64,000 nt of DNA from Ottelia alismoides. Its lineage: Eukaryota; Streptophyta; Magnoliopsida; Alismatales; Hydrocharitaceae. A program made the position numbers and the translations under genes. The stretch is from NCBI GenBank assembly GCA_037367405.1, contig JAZKJV010000149.1, positions 744,001 to 808,000 on the forward strand. Direction: 5' to 3'. Under the pieces are notes generated by a model that had not been told where the DNA came from, ran no database searches, and saw only the letters and a list, made by a program, of their open reading frames with translations. Every line of letters starts with the position of its first letter. Within the stretch, counting starts at the first letter, position 1. Of the stretch, positions 1 through 10,888 are shown piece by piece.

Positions 1-979
1 CATCCTCGAGTATCATCAAATCGAGTCCAAATTCAAAGTCCTCATCCCAGTTCCTCAAGTGAAATTTCAACTCATCTCATCATAACTGCAGTCGTGTATA
101 TGAGGTGTTGATCATATTCTTAAGGTAGATAATAAGCATGCAATATAGCACACAAATCTTTCAAACTAGGGAAATGTGAATAATTAAGTCAATGACTCTA
201 ATGATTAAGGTTGGTTAACCCAAAATCTCAAGACCTCATAAACCAATGTTCTTGAACATCACTAGTCTTGTGTGAAAGTGTAAGTGTCAGGGACCAAACC
301 AACTCATTAGTTAGATTTTTTATGGTTTTGATGTTTTTTTAAAAGGTAAGGAACTAAAGAAAGATGTTTTTTCAAAAGTTTTTTTTTTGAAAAACATATA
401 TATTCTTATTTTTTAAAGCAAATAAGAAAAGAAATTCTTTTTTGCTTTCTTTGAAAAAGTTTTTTTAAAAGCAAATAAGGAAGAAAAGAGTTTTTTTTGA
501 AAAAGTTTTTTTGAAAAGTTTTTTTACCAAATTTACCCACCTCGTAATTATTGTATAATATAAAAAAATATGTGAAAGTACGAGCTATAGGTAAAGTATA
601 TATGTAATATATGCACGCTCCCTATACTTAGCATGTGCTATGTCCTCAGAGCACAAGAAGTCAGAAAAAGACAAAGCTCGTGCTAAGAAAAGGACAACTA
701 AAATAATAAAAAGTATAGAAGTCGATTCGCACCCCTATACTTAAGCTCTGGTCAGCCTAAGTGTAGAAGAAGAGCAAAAATAGGGAGGTCGAGGTCAAGA
801 GGTGAAATGGATGAGTATATACAAATGGAGGGCATCGGTCCCCCCCCCATACTTAGACTTTGGTCAGCCTAAGTACAGGACAGGAGTGAGAACCGATGTG
901 ATCTGGAGAATATACAGAGAATGCAGAATTTACAAGAGTGAATGAATCTTCTAAGCTGTTGAATCTTGGTGCTGCATCT
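1..979 (-). other. Element A 3' untranslated region
   Basis: Non-coding stretch between the end of element A's integrase and its off-window 3' LTR, read on the minus strand. Positions 300-530 are T/A-rich low-complexity sequence, and element C has a matching A-rich tract at 29640-29970. Three hairpin/PPT-like units lie at about 619-685, 732-766 and 838-879; on the minus strand each carries a CCTAAGTATAG-type arm, and the 838-879 copy abuts a run of nine C on the plus strand. Positions 1-240 match the 3' regions of C and D in opposite or same orientation. I see no open frame worth calling here. Confidence 0.7.
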
Positions 980-2330
980 TCATGAATAGTAATATGATGT
1001 ATTTTTTCTATGCTCACTCTGCATGAAGTTGATGACCTTGACTTGGACTAACTGCTCTTTAGAATCTACAAAATGCTTCAACAGTTGTCCATTCACCACA
1101 TGAGATTGTGCACCATCTGTGAGATCAGCTATATCTACACTTCCATTCCCGTGCACTTTCTTAACAACAATGGGACCCGTCCATTTAGATTTAAGCTTCC
1201 CATGAAACATCTTCAACCTAGCATTAAACAACCATACCTTTTGTCCAGGAACAAAGTCTTTGCACCAAATGTACAGATCATGCCATCTCTTTACTTTGTC
1301 TTCATAAATCAAACTGTTGTCATATGCCTTGTTTCGGATTTCCACGAGCCCATTCAAGTTCAAGTCTCGATAAAGCATCCTTAGGTGACAACTCCAATTA
1401 ATCTGCTTAATTGACCATTCGGATTTGTGAATCAGCTCTGCGGGCAAATGGCATGGCTTGCCATAGATCATTCTAAATGGTGAAGTACCCAATGGTGTCT
1501 TGTAGGTTGTCCTATAGGCCCACAGAACTTGGTCCAAGAGCTGGGACCAATTCTTCCTATCGGGACGAACCAATTTCTGCAAAATACTATTCACCTCTAT
1601 GTTTGAAACCAATGCCATGCTATTGGATTGTGGGTGGTAAGGACTAGTAACTCTGTGCTCAAATCCATAGTCCTTAGCTAAAGATCTCATATCTCGTTTC
1701 ATAAAGTGGTTACCCCCATCAGATATCAAAACCTTTGGCACCCTTAACCTAGCAATAATATGGTCTCTAACAAACTTACAAACAGTCTTGCTGTATGCGG
1801 TTCGGGTTGGGATAACCTCCACCCACCTAGAAAGATAGTCAAATGACAATAAAATATACTCATGTCCTTGGCTGTTGGGAAAGGGACCCATAAAATCTAT
1901 GCCCCATGCATAAAAATATTACAAATAATCACTACCTACATGGGCATCTCATCTCTATGTCCAACTATCCCTCCCATCCTTTGACAGATCGGACACGATG
2001 TACAAAATCAATAGCATCTTGAAAGAAGGTCGGCCAATACAATACACGTTGAAGTACTTTATGAGATGTTCTCTTCCCCGAATGGTGTCCTCCAGCCTCA
2101 AGTGAATGACAATATGTGAGGACACTCTGGTATTCCTCCTGAGGAATACACCTTCTCCAAAAACAATATGGTCCTTCGAAGAAAAGGAAGGGATCGTCGC
2201 AGTGGTATATCCTCGAATCTGACTTCAGTCGGTCAATGTTGCTCCTAGTACAACCATGGGGAACCTGCTTGGAGACAAGATAGTTAACCATGTTGGCATA
2301 CCACATGAGTGAGTCAATAACACAAATTTA
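980..2330 (-). pseudogene. Integrase of element A (degenerate)
   Basis: Integrase would insert element cDNA into the genome. Two reading segments cover it: 2306-1965, with the HH half of the zinc-binding domain (GGHHSGKRT), and 1891-980, with core and C-terminal domain. They are separated by a frame disruption. The Cys half of the zinc motif is lost in the first segment, which reads RVRSVKGWEG where element D reads CSICQRMGG in one frame. The central catalytic Asp is present (ISDGG), but the glutamate of the D,D-35-E triad is Leu: NSMALVSN, codon at plus-strand 1610-1612, where B and D read MAEVSN. The C-terminal part holds GKPCHLPAELIHKSEW and a VWLFNARLKMFHGKLKSKW stretch typical of Athila-like integrases. 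It is certainly inactive. Confidence 0.85.
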
Positions 2331-3700
2331 CTCGTCTGGGAAGGTCTCTCTAATCCACTCATGATTAGGAGAATCCTTAAGCTCAATCCGAGAAAGGTAA
2401 TCAACCATAACATTCTTCACTACAGGTTTATCTTTTATCTCCAAATCAAATTCCTGGAGGAGTAAAATATACCTAACAAGATGCGCATCCACGTCCTTCT
2501 TTTCCATTAAATATCAAATGGGTGTGTGATCAGTGTAGATTATCACCTTAGAGCCCAATATATATGACATAAACTTCTCGAGGGCCTATACTACAACGAG
2601 CATTTCTTTTTTTCAGACACTGTATAATTCTTTTGTGTAGGATCTAATACTTTTCTCACATAGTGGATCACAAACGGGATCCCTTCTCGTCGTTGTCCTA
2701 TCACAACTCGTATCGCAAAATCGAAAGCGTCAGTCATGATCTCAAAGGGGAGAGACCAGTCAGGAGATTGTAGGATAGGCAAGGCACAAATATTTCGCTT
2801 CAAAAGCTCAAAGGCCTCTAGATAAATGTGATCTACAACGAACTCTGTGTCTTTCCCTAAGAGCTCAGTTAGTGGGTGGGCGATCTTTGAAAAATCCTGA
2901 ATGAATCTCCTATAGAATCCAACATTCCCTAGAAAAGACCTCACTGACTTCACGTTGGTAGGTGGATCGAGTTTCTTGATCACCTCCACCTTGGCAGGGT
3001 CAACCTCCATTCCCCTTTTGGAGATGACATGCCCCAACACGATACCCTCCGTCACCATAAAGTGACTCTTCTCGCAGGAGAGTACCACATTCACCTCTCT
3101 ACACCTCGTGAGGACTCAATCCAAGTGTGCTACACATGTATCAAAAGAATCACCACAGATCGAGAAGTCATCCATGAACACTTCCAGGAAATCTCCCACC
3201 ATCTCAGCAAATATGGCGATCATGCACCGCTAAAATGTGTCGGGGCCATTGCAGAACCCGAATGGCATGCACCTGAAAGCATAAGTGCCGAAAGGACATG
3301 TGAATGTGGTCTTTTCCTGGTCCTCAGGAGCTATAGCTACCTGGTTGTAGCCTGAGTACCCATCAAGAAAAAGGAAGAACTCTTTCCCAGCTAATCGTTC
3401 CAAGATCTGATCAATAGAAGGCAAGGGAAAGTGGTCTTTCTTGGTCGTGGCATTCAAGCGCCTGTAATCGACATAGACATGCCACGACGTGGGTACACAT
3501 GTCACGATCTCTACTCCCTCCTTCTTGGTGCCCATCTGAATTCCCGACTTCTTCAGGACAATATGAAGCGGGGCCACCCACTTGGAGTCAGAAATAAGGT
3601 ATATAAACCCTGCCTTGCACCATTTCTCAATCTCTTTCTTCACAACTTCCCACAAATTTGGATTGAGTCTCCTCTGGAACTAACGGGAAGGTCTCACATT
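2331..3700 (-). pseudogene. Reverse transcriptase / RNase H of element A (degenerate)
   Basis: RT copies element RNA into DNA and RNase H removes the RNA strand. RT reads at 3655-3230 (KKEIEKWCKAGFIY, VDYRRLN, FLFLDGYSGYNQV) and continues past a stop; the FMDD box is intact near 3170-3185. A second open segment, 3094-2591, holds the connection region (GIVLGHVISKRGMEVDP, FLGNVGFYRRFI) and the start of RNase H (IMTDAFDFA, NYTVSEKKK). The rest of RNase H (YTDHT near 2525, DYLS near 2395) lies in other frames. At least two frameshifts and two stops break the frame. The D in LDGYSGY and the DD of FMDD survive, so RT was lost by frame damage rather than active-site change. Confidence 0.85.
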
Positions 3701-4339
3701 ATCCTTAGTAAAAATGTGGTGCGAGCAGAGAGCGGGGTTGATCCCCACGAGATCTGATATTGTCCAGCCTATTGCTTGGCGGTTCCTCAATAAGACCTCT
3801 AACAACCTAGACTCATGTTCTAAAGTCAAGTCTGAGCTAATGATAACAGGATATCTCTCATTGGGTCCCGCAAAAAAGGCATACTTGAGTGTAGGAGGTA
3901 GTGATTTTAGCTCTGGCAATGTGGTGTCATCAAGCAAATCTGGCTGAACTGAATCTGAATCTGGTTCCATGCTGTATGAAGGTGAGCTAAGCTGTGTAGT
4001 ACTTGCCACCAACTCAGAAGTATCTAGAGTCGGATCGCCAAAGAATTGTGGTAGTTCGGCCAAAGCCGCATCCGACTCATCATCTATGTCCCATTATCGT
4101 TCAGAAGGGAATGGAACTGATAGATCCAGATGGATCTCTATATCATCACGTGAATAGATAGATGCATATTTAACAAGATCAGACAACACATGGAAAACTG
4201 CATCATCCACTATTTCCTTTCCAGATGAAAGGGTCTCCCTCTGTCCTCAAGGAATATGTCCCCAAATCCCAATGGTGCTAATCATTCTACAATCTACCTC
4301 TAAAGATGAGTACTCTGTGATACTCTCTTAATCGGGTCA
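3680..4339 (-). pseudogene. Protease-RT linker of element A
   Basis: Acidic, Ser/Asp-rich spacer between protease and RT. The open segment 4063-3680 ends in a conserved stretch (FPVIISSDLT-like, LLEVLLRNRQAIGWTISDLVGINPALCSHHI) that is also found in B (15770-15910) and in D and F. The remainder, 4064-4339, is in a broken frame. The first half varies between elements and looks like a flexible spacer; the second half leads directly into RT. No enzymatic motif is visible. Confidence 0.7.
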
Positions 4340-5299
4340 CTAACACATGGTTTGCTTCATCTCAAGGTTCACTTCTCTGCCTGGAGAACAGAACTTCATC
4401 ATTCCCATACCATAATCAAAATCTATGCATGCGGTCCTAAGGAAGTGTTGTCCGAGAATGATCTGAGATTCTCTCCCATGATTGGGGGTCTCCATGTCCA
4501 AGACTGTGAAATCAACCTGATAGTTCTGCCCCTCAATCGAAATAACTACGTTCTTCACTTTTCCCTTAGGTCTCTTTACTGAATGGTTTGCAAATTGGAT
4601 TAAAGCTATGGATCTGCGAAGTGGTCCCAACTCCAATTTCTTATATAATTCTAAGGGAAGTAAGTTGATCAAATAATCCTTATCCAAGAGTGTACGTGCC
4701 AACGCAATGCCGTCAATACGACTCTCCACATAATGAGCACCCATGTTTCTCTTTTTCCTTGGCAATGTCTGATTCTTGAGATAATAAGGTGCGGCTACTG
4801 ACAAGACGTGTTTCTTTATATTTTGGTTCTCTTTCTTCGTGCTAACTCTAGTAGGTGTGCATCTTACCTTAAGGTATTTTTGAAATGCAGGATGGTTAGT
4901 CACATACTCATCAAATGGTACCTTTACAGTGATATTTTCTTTACAAAACTGTGCCATATCGGGGTCATCTTTCTGAATCTTTTTGGTGCGCTTTCCTGCC
5001 GTAAGAGCACGGGGGAAAGGGATTGAAGCTAGGGAAACAGAAGATGAAGAGTCTGAATCATGAACTAAAAGATCATTCTTTGCATTAACTAAAATAGAGT
5101 TCTTCATACAAGAATCTTTTTGATGCAACATGGAATCAAAATCTTGACTATCTACTATAGATTGTGGAATATAAGCTGGAGTGGTATCCGCCACAACCGG
5201 AGATGAAAGGTCCTCCGTAGACTCAAAAGAATATCCATGCCGTCGATGCGGCATACACGCTCTCCTTCTCCTCTCGGCTCCCTGAGTTGAAATCCTCAA
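4340..5299 (-). pseudogene. Gag C-terminus / protease of element A
   Basis: One 319-codon open segment. Its first third is gag C-terminal or junction sequence with basic ERRRRACMPHRRH. The middle has the conserved PFPRALTAGKRTKKIQK and FCKENITVKVPFDEY stretches that mark the gag-protease boundary in B and D too. The last 120 residues are a retropepsin-type domain: MGAHYVESRIDGIALARTLL, then the active-site region, which reads LLDKDYLIN where B reads LLDNGYSIN, then a VDFTVLDMETP strand and an IILGQHFLRTA flap-side motif. The canonical D-[ST]-G is absent. The family normally cleaves the gag-pol polyprotein; this copy is unlikely to be active. Confidence 0.8.
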
Positions 5300-7217
5300 A
5301 TGGAGCTAATGGGGCTCTGGAATATGTTGCCTCTCATCCTCGTCCTCTGAAGACTCCTCAGGTTGAGCTCCGGAGATGCCCCTCCTCGTGTCCCTCGCCC
5401 GGTCAGGTACGGTCATGGTCCTTCCGCTCCTAAGTGACATGTGTTAGCCTCGTCACACCAAAGAATCTCATGTTTAAATCTATGAGGTGCTGAATAGTAT
5501 ACTTGACGAAAGTGTTGCTGAGAACTAGATCGGTTCAGGCTATTGGGGTTAGCCTGAACTTGGGCTGGGATTGAGGTAGAGGGAGAAGTCTGCTCGTCTC
5601 GCCATCTGAACAGGCGGTTGACATCCACCTGTAAGCCATGAGTTTTGTTTTTCTAGGAACGAAGCTCGTCCAGTATCTGCTGCTAAATATCCACGGGACT
5701 AGACGAAGAAGGAAGGGGATAAGACTGGGAAGAAGAACGTGAAGACTGGCCCTGCTTGCCAGGGTACTGCCTCTGTTGCTGCTGCTGGGGTGTCTGCTGA
5801 AATTGCGGTCCCTGCTAGCCTGCTTAGTAATGGCCCTGCTGGCCATACTGCTAGTATTGGTGCCGCTTCTACTGGGGTTGCTGGAATCTAGGGCTCTACT
5901 GTGAAGGAGGTGGTGCGGAGGTGAATGCGTTGTTGTGAAAGGTCGGAGGATGCTGGTAGGTCTGTCGGTATCCCGTACTTCCCTTCTTGGCAGGGTCTTG
6001 AGTATACCATACTCCTTTCACCTACCAAACCGATGGAGGTTCCTCCTGAACTGTCTCTACTAATGGGGTGGCTGCTAGAAAGAGTGGGCATATGACTGGT
6101 CCTGATCCCATGGCTGAGGTTGACCTGACACCAACTGCTCCTGATTATGGTGAACTCGGTATACGGGAGCAGAGGGTGCACTCACGACGGGTATCTTTAT
6201 CTTAAATACCTTCTTAGTCAACTCCTCCATCAATTTTGGAAGTTTGGAGATGCTTCGGTCTAACTCATCAATCCTCCTGTCGATCTTCTCGACTACTGTA
6301 AGCTTATTCGCAAGGAGTCCCATGCTAGGGATCACATCCTGAGAGAGATCGACTATAGCTGATTTCCCCCCTCCAAATGAGAGTGAACTGGGGGACGATG
6401 TATAAGCCTTGTTGGCCATCTGTGAGCGGATGCTTTCTGCCATCTGGTTGAATACCTTTCAAACGGTATCCGATCCTCGTGATTTATAGCTGCCTCCACA
6501 GGCAGCACTCACTAAACCCTGCATCTCAAGGTTGAGACCAGTGAAGAACGACTGACCAATATATTGTCATCTAGTCCATGACAGGGACACTTCTGCAGGA
6601 TGTCCTTGAATCTTTTTCATGCATCAAAAAAGGCTTCTTGGGGTAATTGGGAAAAACTCATAATGCACATCCTCATCATGTTAGTTCTACTCAGTGGGTA
6701 GAACTTCTTTGGAAACACGTCCTTGAACTGGGCATAAGTGGTGATTGTCACTCCAAGATTTTTCACCCATTAATCTGCTTTGTGACCCAAGGCAAATGGA
6801 AGCGTTGTGAGCCTAATATAATCCTGGCTAACATTAGGATGTCTAAGGTTAGTGTAGACGAGCTCGAAGTCCCTTAGGAATGTGTATGGCTCCTCAGAAG
6901 CATTCCCATCTAAGTGTGGCAGCAGTTCAGAAAATGCGGCTTCAACTCAAAATCAACAATGGGTTTGGTCGGACTCAAGTACTTCCGAATTCTGTACTGT
7001 CCAGGGTTATATGCTGCATCCATTGGTGGTTCAACCCCAACATTGAGCTGTTCTAACTGAGCTATGAGAAGTGCATGTTGCTTCTCAAATGCAGCTAATC
7101 TGGCTAGTACCATTCTCATCAGGTCTCCAGGGTGTTCTTCTTCCTCTTCTTTCTTCTTTTGCGGCATTTATCTTGTATCTTCTTTATTGCCTGAATCAGC
7201 AATGTGGTCTTGATGAG
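5300..7217 (-). pseudogene. Gag of element A, main portion (degenerate)
   Basis: Capsid-like gag, C-terminal to the break made by element B. Recognisable pieces on the minus strand: 7167-6910 (a MPQKKKEEEEEHP start-like run, then AFEKQHALLIAQLEQLNV and FELKPHFLN), decayed Retrotrans_gag sequence at 6900-6450, then 6443-6075 (MAESIRSQMANKAYTSSP, DKLTVVEKIDRRIDELDRS) and 5888-5413 with a Gln/Pro-rich tail ending near MSLRSGR-type sequence at 5440. Every piece has a counterpart in D (44564-42552) and B (12500-14366). Several frameshifts and stops interrupt it. Related gags assemble the cytoplasmic virus-like particle. Confidence 0.75.
7213..7217. repeat. Target-site duplication of element B, left copy
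   Basis: ATGAG immediately precedes the TGATGAATC start of B's 5' LTR. The same five bases follow the end of B's 3' LTR at 24062-24066. Five base pairs is the usual duplication size for Ty3/gypsy integration. Both copies lie inside element A's gag and align with uninterrupted sequence of element D near 44605-44625. Confidence 0.9.
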
Positions 7218-8236
7218 TGATGAATCTGTGATTCATGACTCTAAAAGTTAAAAATAGAGCCCTGTTCCCGAGTAAATAGAGGCATATTTACCTTTATAAT
7301 GCATAAATGGCATTCATGCATGCATACATAATACATGCATTTTAGCATTCCATTTGCATTTAAATAAGAAGCCAAAATCCCTTGTAAAATATCCATTTAT
7401 CAAAATAACCTCTTCCTTATAATATGTACTCCTTAGTTAATAATATAGGGAAGAAAGCTAGAAATCCCCCTTATAAAATAGCCAATAAAGCCCTGGAACC
7501 CCTGGATCAGAAATTTCCCATAACTCCTTCATAAAAACTCCAAAATAGGTCTACTCACTTTTAGAATAATACACACTAAAAGACCTTTAAAACAAGACTA
7601 ATTTCATCCAATTTGGAGCTCGTATGAGAAAGTTGGGTTTTCGGGCCTCTTTGTATACTACAAGTATGTATATTTGTATTTTTGTATTTATGTATCATAT
7701 TTTACCTCATTTCCGTCTTTAGTCAACATGAAACTTGTAGATCTCATCGAGATCTACAACTTTCATGTTTTGAGTTTTTCCAAATTCGGTCCCCTCTTCT
7801 CTCTACCTTCATTTCTTTGTCCAGCCATCCACAGCAGGCCACGTGGCGCCCTCTGGTTGCGCCACGCGGCCCGCTCCCCTTGCCCAAGCCGCCTCTGCTC
7901 TCGGCCGTTGGATGACACTTTCAATCAAACGGCCACTGGATGACCATGTACGCCCTTCACTTTGACAGTCAGATCAAATCCCCCACCTCATCTCCATCGC
8001 CCGTTCACGCCTCTTCCTCAGCGCGCCACGTGGCGCATTCTGTGCCATCAGATCACGCTCCAGTCCTTTCATCTGAGCCGTTAGCCCTACAAACATCTGA
8101 GCCATCCGATCAAACACCCTATGCTCATCGCAGCTGTCCACTGGCGCTTCGCCCACATCCCGCCATGTGGGCGCTTCCTAACGCTCAGATCATCGTGCCA
8201 GATCTCCATCCACACCGTTCCATCCCGCCTCGATCA

Positions 8237-8266
8237 CCACCGTTGGATCACAAGATCCAACGGTGG
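8237..8266. repeat. Perfect 13-bp inverted repeat in B 5' LTR
   Basis: CCACCGTTGGATC at 8237-8249, a four-base ACAA spacer, and its exact complement GATCCAACGGTGG at 8254-8266. It is the cleanest member of a set of CCGTTGGATC palindromes in this LTR. Others lie at 9384-9411, 9452-9481, about 9524-9549 and 9581-9604. The last four are imperfect. In the 3' LTR the matching copy near 21438-21466 has one arm mutated (CCATTGGATC). Confidence 0.85.
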
Positions 8267-8505
8267 AGACTTCATCTTCCACCTCGGGAGCCCCTCTCTC
8301 CCACGTTCTCCGCCTTGCAGGAGGTGCACCCACTTCCTATTCTTGGCCACACCTCCTCCACCGTCGACGTCCACCACCACCTCCACGATGAACCCCACTC
8401 GTCCATCATCCTCGCCAAGTACTCCACTACCCACGTCGACCTCCATAAACGCTCCACTTCCTCCATGAACCTCGCTCCATCGTCATCCTGGTCGAGACCT
8501 TCGAC

Positions 8506-8515
8506 CTATAAATAA
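8506..8515 (+). promoter_or_regulatory. Putative TATA box, B 5' LTR
   Basis: CTATAAATAA matches the plant TATA consensus and is preserved at 21705-21714 in the 3' LTR. It sits in a GC-rich block just downstream of the G-box (CACGTG) and palindrome cluster, as expected for a U3 promoter. A transcript start about 30 bp downstream would put the R region near 8540. No start site can be proven from sequence. Confidence 0.55.
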
Positions 8516-10870
8516 TCGAGCACCGGCCATCGTTGCACCTATTCGCCACCCCTGAGAGACCCTCTGAGCTCGGAGCTTCCGATTGGTGACCGTAATTGCA
8601 AGTTTCCTCGAGCGAAGACGATCGTCTTCTCCGGCGAGATCCTCGGCCACCGCCGGGTCGCAGCCCTCCTCCGCCGAGCCGTTGCTTGAGCTCAGGGAAC
8701 CACCGCCCCTTTGAGCAACGATCTGGAACTCAAAGTCGAGCTCCAAACTCCAGGTGAACACCTCCATCCCCGATTGATCTTCATCTTATTTTTTGCTTCG
8801 TTTTCTCGCATTTTATTCGCAGTCCACGTCCACCTTCTCGCCTCTATTCCACTACGTCGAGCTCCGCGTCGGAGCTCTCATCTTCGCGGTCACCTTTACG
8901 CCCGCCGACGACGCACTTCATCGTCCATCAAATCCAGCTCCGCCACTTGGCCGGAGCACCATCGCCGACCCATCTCTATTACTCTACAGGCCTCGTCGGT
9001 CACACTCACAACTCCACAAGTGCACGCCCGAGCTTCGGCTACTCCTCTAACCCTTGCAGATACTTCTTTTGTCACTGATCGGAGCTTCGCCGGAGTCCTC
9101 CTTGAACTTAGTCGCCAGCGACCTCCGTAGGCCCTCTCCAGCTCCTGAGACCATCATCACCTTCGCCGCATCGCCACGCTTCTATTAGGATAGCTCCGAC
9201 AAGTCAGAGAGCTTCATCGACACGAGGAGGGACTGGCGGAGCAAAGGCCTTGTCGCCGGAGCCCCGCCATCTCCTCCGCAGGCGGCAGAAGACCATCGGA
9301 GGAGAAGCCCCAGCTGTCGTTCGATCACCTCGATCGAACGGTCATCATCCTCCCACGTCGCCTCTCAGCCGAGCATCACAGGAGCCGTTGGATCCCTCCA
9401 GATCGAACGGCGCTTAGTGAGCCACGTGTCCCACCTCTACAGCAGCCGAGAGCCGTTGGATATATCATCTGATCCAGCGGCCGTCAGTCAGCCACGTCGC
9501 CCTCTCCATCGCGAGCCAGGAGACATTGGATCAACTTAGATCTAACGGCCTGAGATCTCGCCACGAGTCTTCACCTCCATCCGTTGGATCGAGCTTGATC
9601 CAAGGGTCCTCAGCACGCCACGCAACCCTGGTCCGAGCCTCTTCCCCGAGCCTAGGCTCGGACCGCCGAGCCTCCAGCCGAACCTCCAGGAGCATCCGAT
9701 CCGAGCCCCGAGCCTCCGAAGCCATCCAAGCCTAGGCCGACCACGTGAGGAGCACGTGCAGCCTGGGAATTTTACACCGAGGCCCTGGGAGCTTTTCACA
9801 TTTGCAAAAAGGTCCCTGTGAAGCAGACCCCATGTGAGGAGCACGTGCCCTGTGGAGAATTTGCACATCTTTCCCATGCATTATAGGTAATTGCACTTAA
9901 GTCCCTGTTAGCATATTTGTTTTATGTAATTTTATTTTCTTGTATTGCAAATACACCATGTGTTTGCACGCATCCCTAGGTCGCATTTTACATCATTTTT
10001 AAATTCCAAAAGTTGCATTTTGTTGAGAAACTTGTCCTCTATCTATTGTGTCACATGTCATATTTTTGTAATTACAGTAGATTTTTAAATGAATTAATTG
10101 GTTGATTTGTGTAACATTTTGCCTAGTGAGACTTTTTAAATCCTAATTAATTTTCTGTGATTCCAAAAATCCTCAAAAATTCACAGTAGCTCTAGGATAG
10201 TGCACTTAACATTGCATAAAAATTTCATGTCATTTGCACACATATCGAGGCATGAATAAATTGTTTAGTTATTTTCTTATTTTAATTTTAATAAATTCAT
10301 TTCACATTGAAATTAAAGTTTGTAAATTTTCCTAGATTCCTTATCATTAAAACTCTCTAGGATAATTTTATGTTTTAAAAAAGATGTGATTTGTTATTTA
10401 TTAAAAATAAATTAGTGAAAATGACCCTGTCTGCATGTTTAATTTACTGTAAATTCATTTAGTGCCTAAAAATTCCCAAAACATTAGGGTAGCTTAGTTT
10501 CATCATAATCCATCATCTGGCCAATTTTCATAATTTTTGGACTTCATTTGATATCTTAAATTGATTTAACTTTAAATTGGCTTGATATTGCATGTGTCCT
10601 GCATGGAAAACAGAAAAAGACCAAACAAATAATTTTCTGAAAATCCAACACTTGATCTTTGCTAAAATTTACCTAAGGAGACAGATGCCTCCCTGAGTTC
10701 AACCTTGGAATTCCACCAAGTAAAAAAATTTGCCGCTTGAAATTAACATCGAATATAATTAAAGTGGTTTTTGATTAGCCCCCTCGTATCCGACTGCAAA
10801 GAACGACTTTAACTTAATTTGGCAAATTAATTTGCTCGAATTAACTAAGGGTGCGGGGCGGCTATCAAAA

Positions 10871-10888
10871 TGGCGTCGTTGCCGGGGA
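10871..10888 (+). other. Primer-binding site of element B (tRNA-Asp type)
   Basis: TGGCGTCGTTGCCGGGGA, three bases after the 5' LTR. It is complementary to the 3' end of plant tRNA-Asp(GTC) at 17 of 18 positions; the consensus has C in place of the T at position 6 (as recalled). First-strand cDNA synthesis would start here. A tRNA-Asp PBS is typical of Athila-like elements. Confidence 0.85.

Larger units (their letters stand above)
7218..10867 (+). repeat. 5' LTR of element B
   Basis: Starts TGATGAATC and ends TATCA, the TG...CA form. It lies three bases upstream of the PBS. Visible parts: a terminal near-palindrome (7218-7238), an AT-rich stretch, a GC-rich block of 7830-9750 containing CCACGTGG/CACGTG sites and several CCGTTGGATC palindromes, a TATA box at 8507-8514, and an AT-rich tail of 9860-10860. 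Several open frames in the GC-rich block exist on both strands, are low-complexity (Ser/Pro/Arg-rich), and are mirrored in the 3' LTR; I read them as composition artefacts. Confidence 0.93.

Noticed and set aside
1073..1384. Plus-strand frames over the pol genes of A and D (e.g. 1073-1384, 3029-3355, 38472-38771)
   Set aside because: These are antisense shadows of integrase and RT codons.
7940..8515. 191-codon open frame in the B 5' LTR, repeated at 21139-21714
   Set aside because: It lies in a GC-rich U3 block, ends inside the TATA box, is Ser/Pro/His-rich, and overlapping frames on both strands are open too. Presence in both LTRs is due to LTR identity, not selection.
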